The translations under genes and the position numbers were made by a program. A model generated the notes under the pieces. It searched no databases. It worked only from the letters and a program-made list of their open reading frames with translations, and was not told the origin of the DNA. From positions 1-29,032 of IMG/VR virus record IMGVR_UViG_3300042691_015524: DNA of 29,032 nt; one strand, written 5' to 3'. Positions 5,973 to 13,624 of this stretch are shown here, in pieces. Every line of letters begins with the position of its first letter. The stretch's first letter is position 1. The DNA comes from a virus.

Positions 5973-6034
5973 GTCTGGTTGACGCAAGGTGTCTTATATA
6001 CACTCGTAGACGGGTTCAATTCCCGTACCCGGTA
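5961..6034 (+). tRNA. tRNA, anticodon UAU by reading (Ile, AUA codon)
   Basis: A 74-base cloverleaf can be drawn. The acceptor stem is ACCGGGT/ACCCGGT (7 of 7 pairs), the D-stem TGCG/CGCA with GG in the loop, and the anticodon stem GGTGT/ACACT (one G-U) with loop CTTATAT. The variable loop is CGTAG, and the T-arm ACGGG-TTCAATT-CCCGT is canonical. The discriminator is A6034 and no CCA is encoded. The loop gives anticodon TAT (UAU), with U33 and A37 as expected. Oddities: position 8 is G instead of U and position 14 is U instead of A, so the usual 8-14 tertiary pair is missing. The fold is clear; the isotype is less certain because UAU isoleucine tRNAs are uncommon in bacteria. Confidence 0.75.
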
Positions 6035-6047
6035 CTGAGGTTCTTGC

Positions 6048-6206
6048 ATGATCATCACTTACGACATCAACACGCCGTACATAGGTGATGTAAGAACCAT
6101 TGCCCTGCGTCGGGCAAAGGCAGAAGGATGGAGAAGCGCCACCGTGATTAGCACCTATCCGACAGGCCCGGGATCGTTCTCAGTGACATTGACGGTGGTT
6201 AAGTGA
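6048..6206 (+). CDS. Small unknown protein (52 aa)
   Basis: 52 residues, ATG 6048 preceded by GAGG at seven-base spacing, stop TGA 6204-6206. Begins MIITYDINTPYIGDVRTIAL and ends FSVTLTVVK: a beta-strand, helix (RRAKAEGW), strand pattern that would make a compact alpha-beta unit. It fills the space between the tRNA and the first holin-like gene, which begins one base after its stop. No family is recognised. Confidence 0.65.
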   Translation: MIITYDINTPYIGDVRTIALRRAKAEGWRSATVISTYPTGPGSFSVTLTVVK

Positions 6207-6207
6207 C

Positions 6208-6471
6208 ATGTGGGCCATTACTGTTGCTGAGGGTGTTCAAGCCGCCGCTGTTACTGCGGTAGGCGCAATCATCGTCGCTATCATCACGCGATTTAGCCGT
6301 CAAAATGCCAAAGATCACGCGGTGGTACAACAGAAGTTGGATCGCTTGTCTGATAGCCTTACTGACACGCACACAACAATTGTTGAGGTTCAAGCAGATG
6401 TAAAATACCTGCGTAAAGACCACGACCGTGTTGAGGAGCGACTTAACCGCCATTTGGAGGAAAAGAAATGA
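6208..6471 (+). CDS. Holin-like membrane protein with coiled coil
   Basis: 87 residues. One N-terminal membrane helix at about residues 8-28 (EGVQAAAVTAVGAIIVAIIT) is followed by a charged heptad-type region (residues 35-87; KLDRLSDSLTDTHTTIVEVQ and onwards) ending HLEEKK. This plan, one membrane anchor plus a cytoplasmic coiled coil with DHAxVxxKLDxL, resembles small actinophage membrane proteins annotated as holins or DUF2746-like. It overlaps the next gene by ATGA, and a cluster of small membrane proteins follows. Assignment as holin is inference; the endolysin is more than 11 kb downstream. Confidence 0.75.
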   Translation: MWAITVAEGVQAAAVTAVGAIIVAIITRFSRQNAKDHAVVQQKLDRLSDSLTDTHTTIVEVQADVKYLRKDHDRVEERLNRHLEEKK

Positions 6472-6695
6472 AGACTCAAATTATGGACCAGACCGGCAAG
6501 GGCGCTGTGCTTGCACTCGTTGCTTACGGTTTCCGCAGTAACCCTGAACTCGCCGTAGTCCTTATCCCCGCTATCTCAGCGGCGATGGCATGGGCTTCTA
6601 CCTTGGTGGGTAACCCTAACATCGCCTCTTTCTTTGATAAGGCGACGAAAGAACTGGCCAAGGTCGCAGAGCAAACTGTCGCAAAGAAGAAGTGA
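6468..6695 (+). CDS. Small membrane protein, holin-like
   Basis: 75 residues with one or two hydrophobic stretches, roughly 13-20 and 27-47 (LAVVLIPAISAAMAWASTLVG). An amphipathic Lys-rich C-terminal helix follows (ATKELAKVAEQTVAKKK). The start overlaps the stop of the preceding gene (ATGA), indicating coupling, and its end overlaps the GTG start of the secreted protein gene. Size and topology suit a holin or its partner. No specific family is recognised. Confidence 0.75.
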   Translation: MKTQIMDQTGKGAVLALVAYGFRSNPELAVVLIPAISAAMAWASTLVGNPNIASFFDKATKELAKVAEQTVAKKK

Positions 6696-7909
6696 CTCGC
6701 GCCGCATTTTGGCGCATAACACGAGCACTCCAATGGCTACTCATAGCCGTTGCCATATTCCCCGTTAGTACCGCTAGAGCGGAAGCAGTTACTTATACGG
6801 TTACTGGGGCAAATGACCTTTGGTTTACCTACACGGAACCTTCAGATTTCAAGGTTCGCACTTACGCATGGGAATACAGCATTGACTCCATGCTCTGGTT
6901 GTACGACGCAAACGGTGTCTTACTTGCCCAAAACGACGATTACTTCGGGCTGGACTCTTGGATTGAAATACCCGTCCAACCGGGCTCGTATAGGCTTCGC
7001 ACAGGTGTGTGCTGTGGGAATCCCGACGCATGGTATGGTACGTCATACCGAGTTGAACTAAACACCACCCCCACTAACGCCCCAGAGACAACGACGACAT
7101 GGCCGGAAACTACAACATCCACGACTACGACGACGACCAGTACTACTACTGTCCCCGAAACGACTGTCCCTGTCACGGAACCTCCAACTACCACGAGTAC
7201 CTCAACGACGACCGAGGCTCCGACTACTACGACGACGGAACCTACAACTACGACTGTTACTGTGGCCCCGACTGTTACATCTGTTACCCCGGTACTACCC
7301 AGTGTTCCTGTGGAGCCCACTACGACGGCGCCATCATTGCCGACTGTCCCCACTGTAATACCCCCAACCCTTCCCCCTTCTACTACCACTACAACAACGG
7401 TCGCCTCAACATCTACGAGCACCTCCATACCGGAGTCAACCAGTCCGTCTACGACGCCCCCTGAGGAGCCGGTTACCCCTGAGGAGCCCGCTGACTCAAC
7501 GGAGTCAGTTAACGAGTTGGTCTCGTCTATTGATGAACTAAGTACGGAAGAAATATCTGAACTTATTGATACAATTGACGTTGAAGAACTAAACGTAGAG
7601 GTTATTGAAGAACTCTTCAGCGAAGACGTTTTGGTGGAGTTGACCGAGGCGCAGGCCGAAGTCCTGATTGAGGCTATTGCCGAGGCAGAACTGACCGATG
7701 ATCAGGCAGAAGCCATTGCTGAAGCCCTTAGCGACGCCCCTGAAGCCGTCAAGGAGGAGTTTGAGGCTCAAATAAATGTCTTTGGTGGACAATTTGATAG
7801 TTATGTACCTACCGGGTCATCCGTCTCGGTTGGGGTACGGCGTGTAATAGTCGCGGCAACAGCGGTTGTATTTGCAATGCCCACCCCGACCACCCGAGTA
7901 AGGAACTGA
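6692..7909 (+). CDS. Secreted, membrane-anchored Thr-rich protein (host-like)
   Basis: 405 residues from GTG 6692, overlapping the preceding stop. Residues 1-31 form a signal peptide (basic start, WLLIAVAIFPVS core, ARAEA cleavage region). Residues 32-120 form a beta-rich domain with the DLWFTYTEPS ... WLYDANG ... PGSYRLR pattern of prepeptidase-C-like or bacterial surface domains. Residues about 125-265 are a Thr/Ser/Pro low-complexity stalk. Residues about 268-345 are acidic helical repeats (LTDDQAEAIAEALSDAPEA). A conserved-looking SYVPTGSSVSVGVRR leads into a C-terminal membrane helix. This plan is typical of secreted proteins of aquatic Actinobacteria. It may remodel the surface, block superinfection or help lysis; unknown. 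Confidence 0.8.
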   Translation: MTRAAFWRITRALQWLLIAVAIFPVSTARAEAVTYTVTGANDLWFTYTEPSDFKVRTYAWEYSIDSMLWLYDANGVLLAQNDDYFGLDSWIEIPVQPGSYRLRTGVCCGNPDAWYGTSYRVELNTTPTNAPETTTTWPETTTSTTTTTTSTTTVPETTVPVTEPPTTTSTSTTTEAPTTTTTEPTTTTVTVAPTVTSVTPVLPSVPVEPTTTAPSLPTVPTVIPPTLPPSTTTTTTVASTSTSTSIPESTSPSTTPPEEPVTPEEPADSTESVNELVSSIDELSTEEISELIDTIDVEELNVEVIEELFSEDVLVELTEAQAEVLIEAIAEAELTDDQAEAIAEALSDAPEAVKEEFEAQINVFGGQFDSYVPTGSSVSVGVRRVIVAATAVVFAMPTPTTRVRN

Positions 7910-7912
7910 CAA

Positions 7913-8080
7913 ATGAAGAAACTTTGGAAAGAATCAGCCGCGCTGGCGTGGACGCTGGCTGGAACCGGCCTAGTCCTGATTACTTTGAGCGGCGATGTTA
8001 AGAAGACCGGAATTATTATCTCCGTAGCCGCACTAATCTTCCATCTTGCTGGGGTTTTTACCCCTGACGACAAGGAATGA
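7913..8080 (+). CDS. Small two-helix membrane protein (55 aa)
   Basis: 55 residues; ATG 7913 follows AAGGA and begins four bases after the previous stop. Two membrane helices are visible, at residues 10-25 (LAWTLAGTGLVLITLS) and 33-49 (GIIISVAALIFHLAGVF), joined by a short GDVKKT loop, with charged ends (MKKLWKE, TPDDKE). This is the topology of a class II holin. It is the last of the membrane-protein group before the tail genes. No sequence family is recognised. Confidence 0.7.
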   Translation: MKKLWKESAALAWTLAGTGLVLITLSGDVKKTGIIISVAALIFHLAGVFTPDDKE

Positions 8081-8082
8081 GG

Positions 8083-8088
8083 TATTAT
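8083..8088 (+). promoter_or_regulatory. -10 element TATTAT for leaderless tail operon
   Basis: TATTAT is followed by seven bases and then ATG 8096, which lacks a ribosome-binding site. It would start the long tail and fibre operon. Confidence 0.45.
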
Positions 8089-8095
8089 TGCAGTT

Positions 8096-8833
8096 ATGGT
8101 TTCGCGGGCGTCATACACACTCACTAAAGGGCTCCCTTGGGAGCGGATGGTTGTCGTAAAAGACCGCCGTACCCGTCGCCTTATTAAGGTTACCGAGGCC
8201 CGCGGGGCCGTAAAAACGAGCGCCACGGGACGAGTAGAGTTTGACATCACCATAACTAACAAAGGTGAAATCCTGATTGCCTTGACGGACGAGGAGACCA
8301 ACAACCTCCCGACCGGCGATCTGGAGTTTGATGTTATTGCTACCTGCACTAGGTCAATCGTGTACCCCGGGCAGACCGCCACAATTACCCAGCCCGTAGT
8401 CCGGGGGATTATCTCGGTAGAGGCATCAAATACCATCACCCCCTCGGAGGACTCGCAGACCATGGAAATTCGGTTCAAACAGCATGTGGACTTCCGCCGC
8501 ACATTCACTTGGCGCGATTCCGATGGGGACGTTATTACCATTCAAAACGCCTACTTGCAGGCCGTGGATTCCACGGGAGCCACGGTCCTTGATCTTCGCT
8601 GGTACGCCACGGTGCCGAACGAGGGGACAATTACTGGACTGACGGGTAATCGCCGTGGTTACTTGGCTCCCGCGACTGGGGCCACGCTTGAGATGCATGT
8701 GTCTGATAAGAACACCATTGCCGCTGGTAGTTACGCATTTGACTTGTTTGTTCAAGACACGGCGGGCGACTGGGATAACTTGGCGGCAGGAACCATCATT
8801 GTTACGGCCGCGGTGGCGTCGCCCCCGGCATGA
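8096..8833 (+). CDS. Minor tail or baseplate protein with two beta-sandwich-like repeats
   Basis: 245 residues. Two halves share one plan: a W/F-containing opening (GLPWERMVVVKDRRTR; FRRTFTWRDSDGDV), a middle with GRVEFDIT or LDLRW, then NKGEILIAL / NEGTITGL, and a closing (T/A)GDLEFDVIA / AGSYAFDLFVQDTAGDW. The second half resembles the LtfC/Gp6-type beta-sandwich of actinophage minor tail proteins and N-terminal domains of baseplate proteins. No signal or membrane segment. Predicted leaderless. It overlaps the next gene by ATGA. A virion role is well supported by context. Confidence 0.7.
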   Translation: MVSRASYTLTKGLPWERMVVVKDRRTRRLIKVTEARGAVKTSATGRVEFDITITNKGEILIALTDEETNNLPTGDLEFDVIATCTRSIVYPGQTATITQPVVRGIISVEASNTITPSEDSQTMEIRFKQHVDFRRTFTWRDSDGDVITIQNAYLQAVDSTGATVLDLRWYATVPNEGTITGLTGNRRGYLAPATGATLEMHVSDKNTIAAGSYAFDLFVQDTAGDWDNLAAGTIIVTAAVASPPA

Positions 8834-9252
8834 GTAGCGTAGAGGTCAGCCGCCCGGCCGGTAAGTTTGTTACCGTTACCCGTACTAAGACTAACTCGGT
8901 CGTTGACGAGCCCGCTGATCGCACCCTTGAAGTCCACGATCCCGGTGTCGCTGGCCCTGCCAACGTCCTGACTGTCGGAACCGTCACTGCGGGTCCCGCG
9001 GCGGTGAGCATTACCGGTACGGCCCCCAATCAGGTCATCAACTTTGTCTTGCCAACGGGTGGTTCTTACATCCACACGCAAAGCCTTTCGGCGGCTACAT
9101 GGGTTGTAAACCACAATTTGGGGTTCTATCCGGCCGTTACCGTGGTTGATAGCGGTGAAAATGTTGTTATTGGTGATGTAACATATACATCGGTTAATTC
9201 GCTCTCAATATCCTTTACGGCCGCTTTCGGTGGTAAAGCCTATCTATCGTGA
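8830..9252 (+). CDS. Short tail-associated protein
   Basis: 140 residues. It has a central collagen-like-substitute segment (GPAAVSITGTAPNQVINFVLP), then a C-terminal domain of about 60 residues with WVVNHNLGFYP, VVDSGENVVIGDV, and FGGKAYLS. The same C-terminal pattern (HNLGTTDVVVSLY ... VVFADV ... YKVVVIG) closes the next gene product, so this is a recurring fibre tip or trimerisation module. ATGA-coupled to the previous gene. Probably a minor tail or fibre-base protein. Confidence 0.7.
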   Translation: MSSVEVSRPAGKFVTVTRTKTNSVVDEPADRTLEVHDPGVAGPANVLTVGTVTAGPAAVSITGTAPNQVINFVLPTGGSYIHTQSLSAATWVVNHNLGFYPAVTVVDSGENVVIGDVTYTSVNSLSISFTAAFGGKAYLS

Positions 9253-9258
9253 GGTCAT

Positions 9259-10479
9259 ATGTCTAAGTTCCTAAATAATGTTGATCTAAATGGTAACGAG
9301 ATTCGCAATGTCGTCATCCACAACCTTGGAACCCCGCCCTCTCCGAGCGCGAAGGCTGGTGGAATCTACTTTGACACTTCGGCTAGCGTCATGGCGCTCA
9401 AGTACCATAACGGGACTACTTGGGTAGAGATCAGCGCCGGGCCCTCGGGCACTTGGCAACCCTATGACGGTGACCTCTCGGCTATCGCCGCACTGACGGG
9501 TACTTCGGGACTTCTGAAAAAGACCGCGGCTAACACTTGGTCACTGGACACCAACGTCTACCTAACCTCCAGCACCGGCGTTACGAGCGTCAACGCAAGT
9601 GTTGGAGCAATTGTTGATGTGGCTCTGACCACCGGAACGCTTGGGCAGTTTGCGTCCACGACCTCGTCAGCCCTTGCTGGCGTTATTTCAGATGAAACTG
9701 GTAGCGGGTCATTGGTGTTTGGTACCTCTCCCCAAATCACCACCAGCCTGACCACGAACAGCACGACTTTTTCCCTGCTCAACACCACCGCCACAACCAT
9801 TAACTTTGGTGGAGACGCCACGACAATCAACGTGGGTAACGCCTCAGGTACGGTTGTTATTGCTGGTAACTTGACGGTTAACGGCACGACCACCACAATT
9901 AACTCTACGACCATCAGTATTGACGATAAAAACATCGTTTTGGCTGATGGCAACACCCTTGACTCCGCCGCTGACGGCGGTGGTCTTACGCTGAAGGGCG
10001 CCAGCGACAAGACTTTTATCTGGGTTGACGCCACTGATGCGTGGACCTCGTCTGAGCATTTTAATCTGGCCAGCGGTAAGGCTTATTACATCAACGGTAC
10101 TCAGGTCCTTTCCGGGTCAACTTTGGGTTCGGGAGTTACCTCGTCCAGCCTGACCTCGGTTGGCACCATCGCTACCGGTGTTTGGCAGGCTACTGTGGTG
10201 GGCGTTGGTTACGGTGGTACGGGGGCCAGCACGGCCGCTGGTGCCCGGACCAACCTTGGAGCCACGACCAAGTACTACACAACCGTGGGTGACAACAGTG
10301 CTAGCACCATTACGGTTACCCATAACCTCGGAACCACCGATGTCGTCGTTAGCCTGTACACCGCCGCCACAGGAGAGGTTGTTTTTGCGGATGTTACCCA
10401 TGCGACCAACAATACGGTTACACTTGCATTTGCTACGGCCCCCACGACCGACCAGTACAAGGTAGTTGTAATCGGTTGA
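9259..10479 (+). CDS. Tail fibre protein
   Basis: 406 residues, Thr/Ser/Gly-rich and repetitive as in beta-helical fibres. The N-terminus reads MSKFLNNVDLNGNEIRNV, then a GGIYFDTSASVMALKYHNGTTW module. The centre has stacked TTINFGGDATTINVGNASGT and NLTVNGTTTTINSTTISI strands. Next come SSLTSVGTIATGVWQAT and YGGTGAS, which are frequent in phage fibres. The final domain matches the end of the preceding gene product (HNLG ... FADV). GAGGT ribosome-binding site before ATG. It likely assembles as a trimer and takes part in host binding. Confidence 0.8.
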   Translation: MSKFLNNVDLNGNEIRNVVIHNLGTPPSPSAKAGGIYFDTSASVMALKYHNGTTWVEISAGPSGTWQPYDGDLSAIAALTGTSGLLKKTAANTWSLDTNVYLTSSTGVTSVNASVGAIVDVALTTGTLGQFASTTSSALAGVISDETGSGSLVFGTSPQITTSLTTNSTTFSLLNTTATTINFGGDATTINVGNASGTVVIAGNLTVNGTTTTINSTTISIDDKNIVLADGNTLDSAADGGGLTLKGASDKTFIWVDATDAWTSSEHFNLASGKAYYINGTQVLSGSTLGSGVTSSSLTSVGTIATGVWQATVVGVGYGGTGASTAAGARTNLGATTKYYTTVGDNSASTITVTHNLGTTDVVVSLYTAATGEVVFADVTHATNNTVTLAFATAPTTDQYKVVVIG

Positions 10480-10497
10480 TAACCCAAAGGGTAGAAC

Positions 10498-11346
10498 ATG
10501 GCTAACTTTCTAAAGTCCCTCTTTGTCAAGGGGGTTGAGATTGACACGACTGGTGCATCCACCGGGTATGTTCTTAAGTACGACGGCACAAAGTTTGGCG
10601 CGGCTTCTGTTGGTGCTGGCGGGTCTAATGTTGGCGCCCTAGACGACCTTTCCGATGTTGTTATTACATCTCCTGAGGAGTTCCAAGGGCTTTCGTACAA
10701 CGGCACATCGTGGGTAAACAGCCACATCCCGCTAATTTCTTATGTTCGTAACGCTGAAGCGACCACGCTTACAACCGGTACTTGTGTCTACCTGTTTGGC
10801 GCTACTGGTGACCATGCCACAGTAAAACGGGCCGATAAATCAAGCGACACCACCTCATCAAAGACCATTGGTGTCGCCGGTGCCAACATCACCGCTAGTA
10901 ACAATGGGCCTATTGTTACCCGTGGGTACGTTGATGGTATTGACTTGAGTGTCGGGTATACCGCTGGTGACATCCTGTGGCTGGGCGATGACGGCGCATT
11001 TACCACGACCAAGGCTACTGCCCCTGATCACTTGGTGTTCATCGGTGTCGTTGTCCGAGCCACCAACAACGGTATTATTTATGTTGCTACTCAAAACGGT
11101 TACGAATTGGATGAGTTGCACAACGTCAGTTTGCCTTCCCCCAACTCTGGTGAATTTCTTGGGTATAACGGCTCTCTGTGGGTATCTCGTAAAGTTGTTA
11201 CCACATCCGATACCGCGCCAGCATCTCCGTATGCCGGACAACTGTGGTTTAAATCAGACACAGGAAACCTACTTGTATACTATGATTCTTACTGGATTGA
11301 CACGATGACACCATCGTACGGAGGACTAGACGGAGGTAGTGCATAA
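10498..11346 (+). CDS. Tail fibre or receptor-binding-associated protein
   Basis: 282 residues. The N-terminus resembles the previous fibre (MANFLKSLFVKGVEIDTTG). It has a GALDDLSDVVIT and YNGTSWVN module. A central globular domain (about 80-215) has the pattern YVRNAEATTLTTGTCVYLFG, VTRGYVDGIDLS, GDILWLG and TKATAPDHLVFIGVV, which I associate with phage tail structural proteins. The C-terminal TAPASPYAGQLWFKSDTGN ... YYDSYW module is shared with the next fibres. AAAGGG ribosome-binding site. The stop overlaps the next start (TAATG). Confidence 0.75.
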   Translation: MANFLKSLFVKGVEIDTTGASTGYVLKYDGTKFGAASVGAGGSNVGALDDLSDVVITSPEEFQGLSYNGTSWVNSHIPLISYVRNAEATTLTTGTCVYLFGATGDHATVKRADKSSDTTSSKTIGVAGANITASNNGPIVTRGYVDGIDLSVGYTAGDILWLGDDGAFTTTKATAPDHLVFIGVVVRATNNGIIYVATQNGYELDELHNVSLPSPNSGEFLGYNGSLWVSRKVVTTSDTAPASPYAGQLWFKSDTGNLLVYYDSYWIDTMTPSYGGLDGGSA

Positions 11347-12443
11347 TGGCGATTGACTTCCCGAATAGCCCCACAAATGGTGATTTGTACACTGTTGGCG
11401 GCAAAACTTGGCAGTGGAACGGCACTTTCTGGGCCGGTTATGGCACTTCCCCAGACCTGACCATCTCTGATACACCACCGGCGTCACCAAACATTGGTGA
11501 CCAATGGTTTGAATCTGACACTGGTAGGTGGCTGGTTTACTACGATAATGCTTGGGTAGAACTTACTTCTTCCGCCGTAGTAAGCCCAAATGCCAATGAC
11601 CTACAGGGAACCACGTTAGCCTCTAGCGTAGTGTCATCGTCGTTGACAAGCGTCGGAACACTTGGGTCGTTGTCGGTGACTGGCGATCTGACTGTGGACA
11701 CCAATGTTCTGAGAGTTGACACAACCAACAACCGTGTCGGAGTCAACGTCTCTTCCCCGACATCCAATCTTGACCTTGTCGGCAACATGGTGATCCGTGA
11801 AGCGAGTACACAGGACGGCATCCAGTTAGCGGGGCGTGCTGGTGGTACGGGGTCAGCCACAGTAAAACTTATCCCTACCACACTTACCGCCAACCGCACA
11901 CTAACTCTGCCCGATGCGACCGGGACGGTGGCACGAACCGCTGATGTGGGGATGCGTTTCATCACTTCTGGAACATTCACTAGCCAGTCGTCGGTGAGCA
12001 TCAACAACTGTTTCTCGTCTGATTACACGAATTACAGGGTTGTGGTCGGTAATATTACCCAATCAACGACACTCGTTATGCGTATCCGCATGAGGTCGGC
12101 AGGCGCAGATAATTCGGTGGCGGCATACGACCATGCGTATCCCTACCTCTACACAACAGGTGGTGCAGTTAACATAAGCGCTGGAGCGGCGCAGACTGGT
12201 TTATACGTTGGTGACACAAACTCGTCGTCAAACTCTCTTGCGGCTTTTTCATTTGATGTATTTCAACCATTTCTTGCGCGACGAACAATATGGCTTGGGA
12301 CTGCTATGAACTTATACAACAACTTCTTTACAATGTCTGGAGGTGGAGTTCACAGCGTTGAATCCTCTTTTGATGGGTTTACGCTCTACACCGCTACTGG
12401 CACTATTACTGGCAACTACCAAGTTTACGGGTACACGATATGA
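11346..12443 (+). CDS. Tail fibre 1 of the mosaic set (DFPNSP head, SLTSVGT centre)
   Basis: 365 residues. The N-terminal module is AIDFPNSPTNGDLYTVGGKT-W-x-W. Then comes the PASPNIGDQWFESDTGRW ... YYDNAWVEL module. The centre is SSLTSVGTLGSLSVTGDLTV, then ASTQDGIQLAGRAGGTG and TLTANRTLTLPDATG. The C-terminal domain has FSSDYTNYRVVV, FDVFQPFLARRT, FDGFTLYTATGTITG and YQVYGY. The C-terminal domain is homologous to that of the 12591 fibre, and the centre to that of the 16490 fibre. Followed by an ATGA-coupled accessory gene. Probable receptor-binding fibre. Confidence 0.8.
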   Translation: MAIDFPNSPTNGDLYTVGGKTWQWNGTFWAGYGTSPDLTISDTPPASPNIGDQWFESDTGRWLVYYDNAWVELTSSAVVSPNANDLQGTTLASSVVSSSLTSVGTLGSLSVTGDLTVDTNVLRVDTTNNRVGVNVSSPTSNLDLVGNMVIREASTQDGIQLAGRAGGTGSATVKLIPTTLTANRTLTLPDATGTVARTADVGMRFITSGTFTSQSSVSINNCFSSDYTNYRVVVGNITQSTTLVMRIRMRSAGADNSVAAYDHAYPYLYTTGGAVNISAGAAQTGLYVGDTNSSSNSLAAFSFDVFQPFLARRTIWLGTAMNLYNNFFTMSGGGVHSVESSFDGFTLYTATGTITGNYQVYGYTI

Positions 12444-12601
12444 CAAGATATAAAACCGAAGTCAATGCTTTAACCGGCGAAGTAATCGTCCGACCCTACA
12501 CCGACGAAGAAAACGCCCAAGCCGACATAGACGAAGCCTCGGAATTAGGCAGGCAAGGAAACATACCCGAACTGCGGGAAGAGGTAAACGATGCCAATTG
12601 A
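12440..12601 (+). CDS. Fibre accessory protein (53 aa)
   Basis: 53 residues, ATG 12440 overlapping the fibre stop (ATGA), stop 12599-12601 inside the next fibre gene. Reads MTRYKTEVNALTGEVIVRPY, then TDEENAQADIDEASELGRQG. The RPYTDEExAQ segment is like the RxMTxEE opening of phage tail-fibre assembly proteins and resembles RPMNDEEYAN in the accessory after fibre 2. Acidic, helical. Likely a fibre-specific chaperone or assembly factor by position and size. Confidence 0.65.
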   Translation: MTRYKTEVNALTGEVIVRPYTDEENAQADIDEASELGRQGNIPELREEVNDAN

Positions 12602-13469
12602 CTTTCCTAATTCTCCGTCCGTAGGACAAACGTACTCAGTTGGTAACCGTACTTGGAAATGGGACGGTACCTCTTGGGCTGTTGGCACCGGGGCGCCGTC
12701 TATATATGTACAAGATACCGCGCCAGCGTCACCACAAACCGGCGATCAATGGTATGAATCTGATACCGGGCGTTGGTTTTTACGGTACGACTCGGCGTGG
12801 GTGGAGATTGGTAACGCAACTGATATTGCTGGAGCACTACAGCCGGGGCAGGTGACCGCGTTGTCGGCGGTGACCTCATTGACGAGCGACGATGTGTTTC
12901 CGGTCATTGACAATCCAAGTAGCGCCACAGCGGCGAATAAGATCACTTACGGCAATCTTGTGACGGCGATGTCATCCAGTCTTGCGCCGGGGATGGTTTT
13001 GGTTAAAGCACAAGCAGTTACCGGCAACTCGTCTAGCGTTGTTGTTACTAACGCATTTTCGTCTACATACGATAATTACGAAATTATTTATACAGGAACC
13101 GCGCTTGCTGGCACAGACGCCCAATTTGTCTGTCAGTTGGGTTCAGCCACCACAAACTATAGAACAACGCTTTTGTATAATGTCAATAGCACAACGCCAT
13201 TGGCGGCGACTACGTCAGCACAGGCAGGATTTCCGTGGGTTGGTGGTGGGTCTGGGAATGACGCATACGCTCATTTTAAATTATTTACTCCGTTTTTGAC
13301 CAGACATACCCGCATGGAAACAAATTCTTATATTGCATGGCCCGACGCCGGGTTTGGGCATGCATCAGGAGTTCACGCGGCATTTACTTCGTTTACTGAC
13401 TTTACTTTAATTTCCACCGCAGGTACATTTACCGGTGGGACAATCCGTGTATATGGATATAGGAATTGA
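12591..13469 (+). CDS. Tail fibre 2 of the mosaic set
   Basis: 292 residues. The N-terminal module is PIDFPNSPSVGQTYSVGNRT-W-K-W. Next is PASPQTGDQWYESDTGRW ... RYDSAWVEI. A short linker, ALQPGQVTALSAVTSL, replaces the SLTSVGT centre of fibre 1. The C-terminal domain has FSSTYDNYEIIYTG, FKLFTPFLTRHTR, FTDFTLISTAGTFTG and IRVYGY, homologous to fibre 1. ATG chosen by match to the sister starts, with AAGAGG upstream. The start lies inside the accessory gene (11-base overlap). Confidence 0.8.
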   Translation: MPIDFPNSPSVGQTYSVGNRTWKWDGTSWAVGTGAPSIYVQDTAPASPQTGDQWYESDTGRWFLRYDSAWVEIGNATDIAGALQPGQVTALSAVTSLTSDDVFPVIDNPSSATAANKITYGNLVTAMSSSLAPGMVLVKAQAVTGNSSSVVVTNAFSSTYDNYEIIYTGTALAGTDAQFVCQLGSATTNYRTTLLYNVNSTTPLAATTSAQAGFPWVGGGSGNDAYAHFKLFTPFLTRHTRMETNSYIAWPDAGFGHASGVHAAFTSFTDFTLISTAGTFTGGTIRVYGYRN

Positions 13470-13471
13470 TG

Positions 13472-13624
13472 ATGGAACCAGAACGCCCTCTTATTCAAAT
13501 TGGCGACCTAGTTCGCCCCATGAACGATGAAGAGTACGCCAATCTTTTAAAGGTACGCGAATTGGCTCAAATACCCATAAGTGAGGGCGGTTTTATGTTG
13601 CCGGGGGTACCAAGTGGCGATTGA
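13472..13624 (+). CDS. Fibre accessory protein (50 aa)
   Basis: 50 residues from the second of two adjacent ATGs (13469 and 13472); AGGA at 13461-13464 gives better spacing for 13472. Reads MEPERPLIQIGDLVRPMNDE, then EYANLLKVRELAQIPISEGG. The VRPMNDEEYAN core resembles the 12440 accessory protein. Its end overlaps the next fibre gene by 11 bases, the same arrangement as for the first accessory gene. Likely a fibre-assembly helper. Confidence 0.6.
   Translation: MEPERPLIQIGDLVRPMNDEEYANLLKVRELAQIPISEGGFMLPGVPSGD

Noticed and set aside
6697-6715. GCGCC ... GGCGC hairpin near the start of the secreted protein gene
   Set aside because: It lies just inside the coding region, is only five pairs long and does not cover the start or its ribosome-binding site, so it is not called a terminator or switch.
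7087-7460. Repeated ACG/ACT/ACA tracts as a possible CRISPR or DNA repeat element
   Set aside because: No regular repeat-spacer period; the pattern is explained by Thr codons in a low-complexity stalk.
6940-7464. Long open frames overlapping the Thr-rich stalk (a Val-rich one on the minus strand and a Tyr/Asp-rich one on the plus strand)
   Set aside because: They are side effects of repeated ACn codons read in other frames. They have no ribosome-binding site, and the secreted protein frame is well supported by its signal peptide, domains and overlaps.
9558-10059. Long minus-strand open frames under the fibre genes
   Set aside because: They mirror repetitive Thr/Ser/Val codons, lack start signals and show no recognisable protein features.
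13581-13613. N-terminal extension of fibre 3 from GTG 13581
   Set aside because: The added residues (MRAVLCCRGYQ) do not match the sister fibres, which begin directly with xIDFPNSP; GTG 13614 fits.
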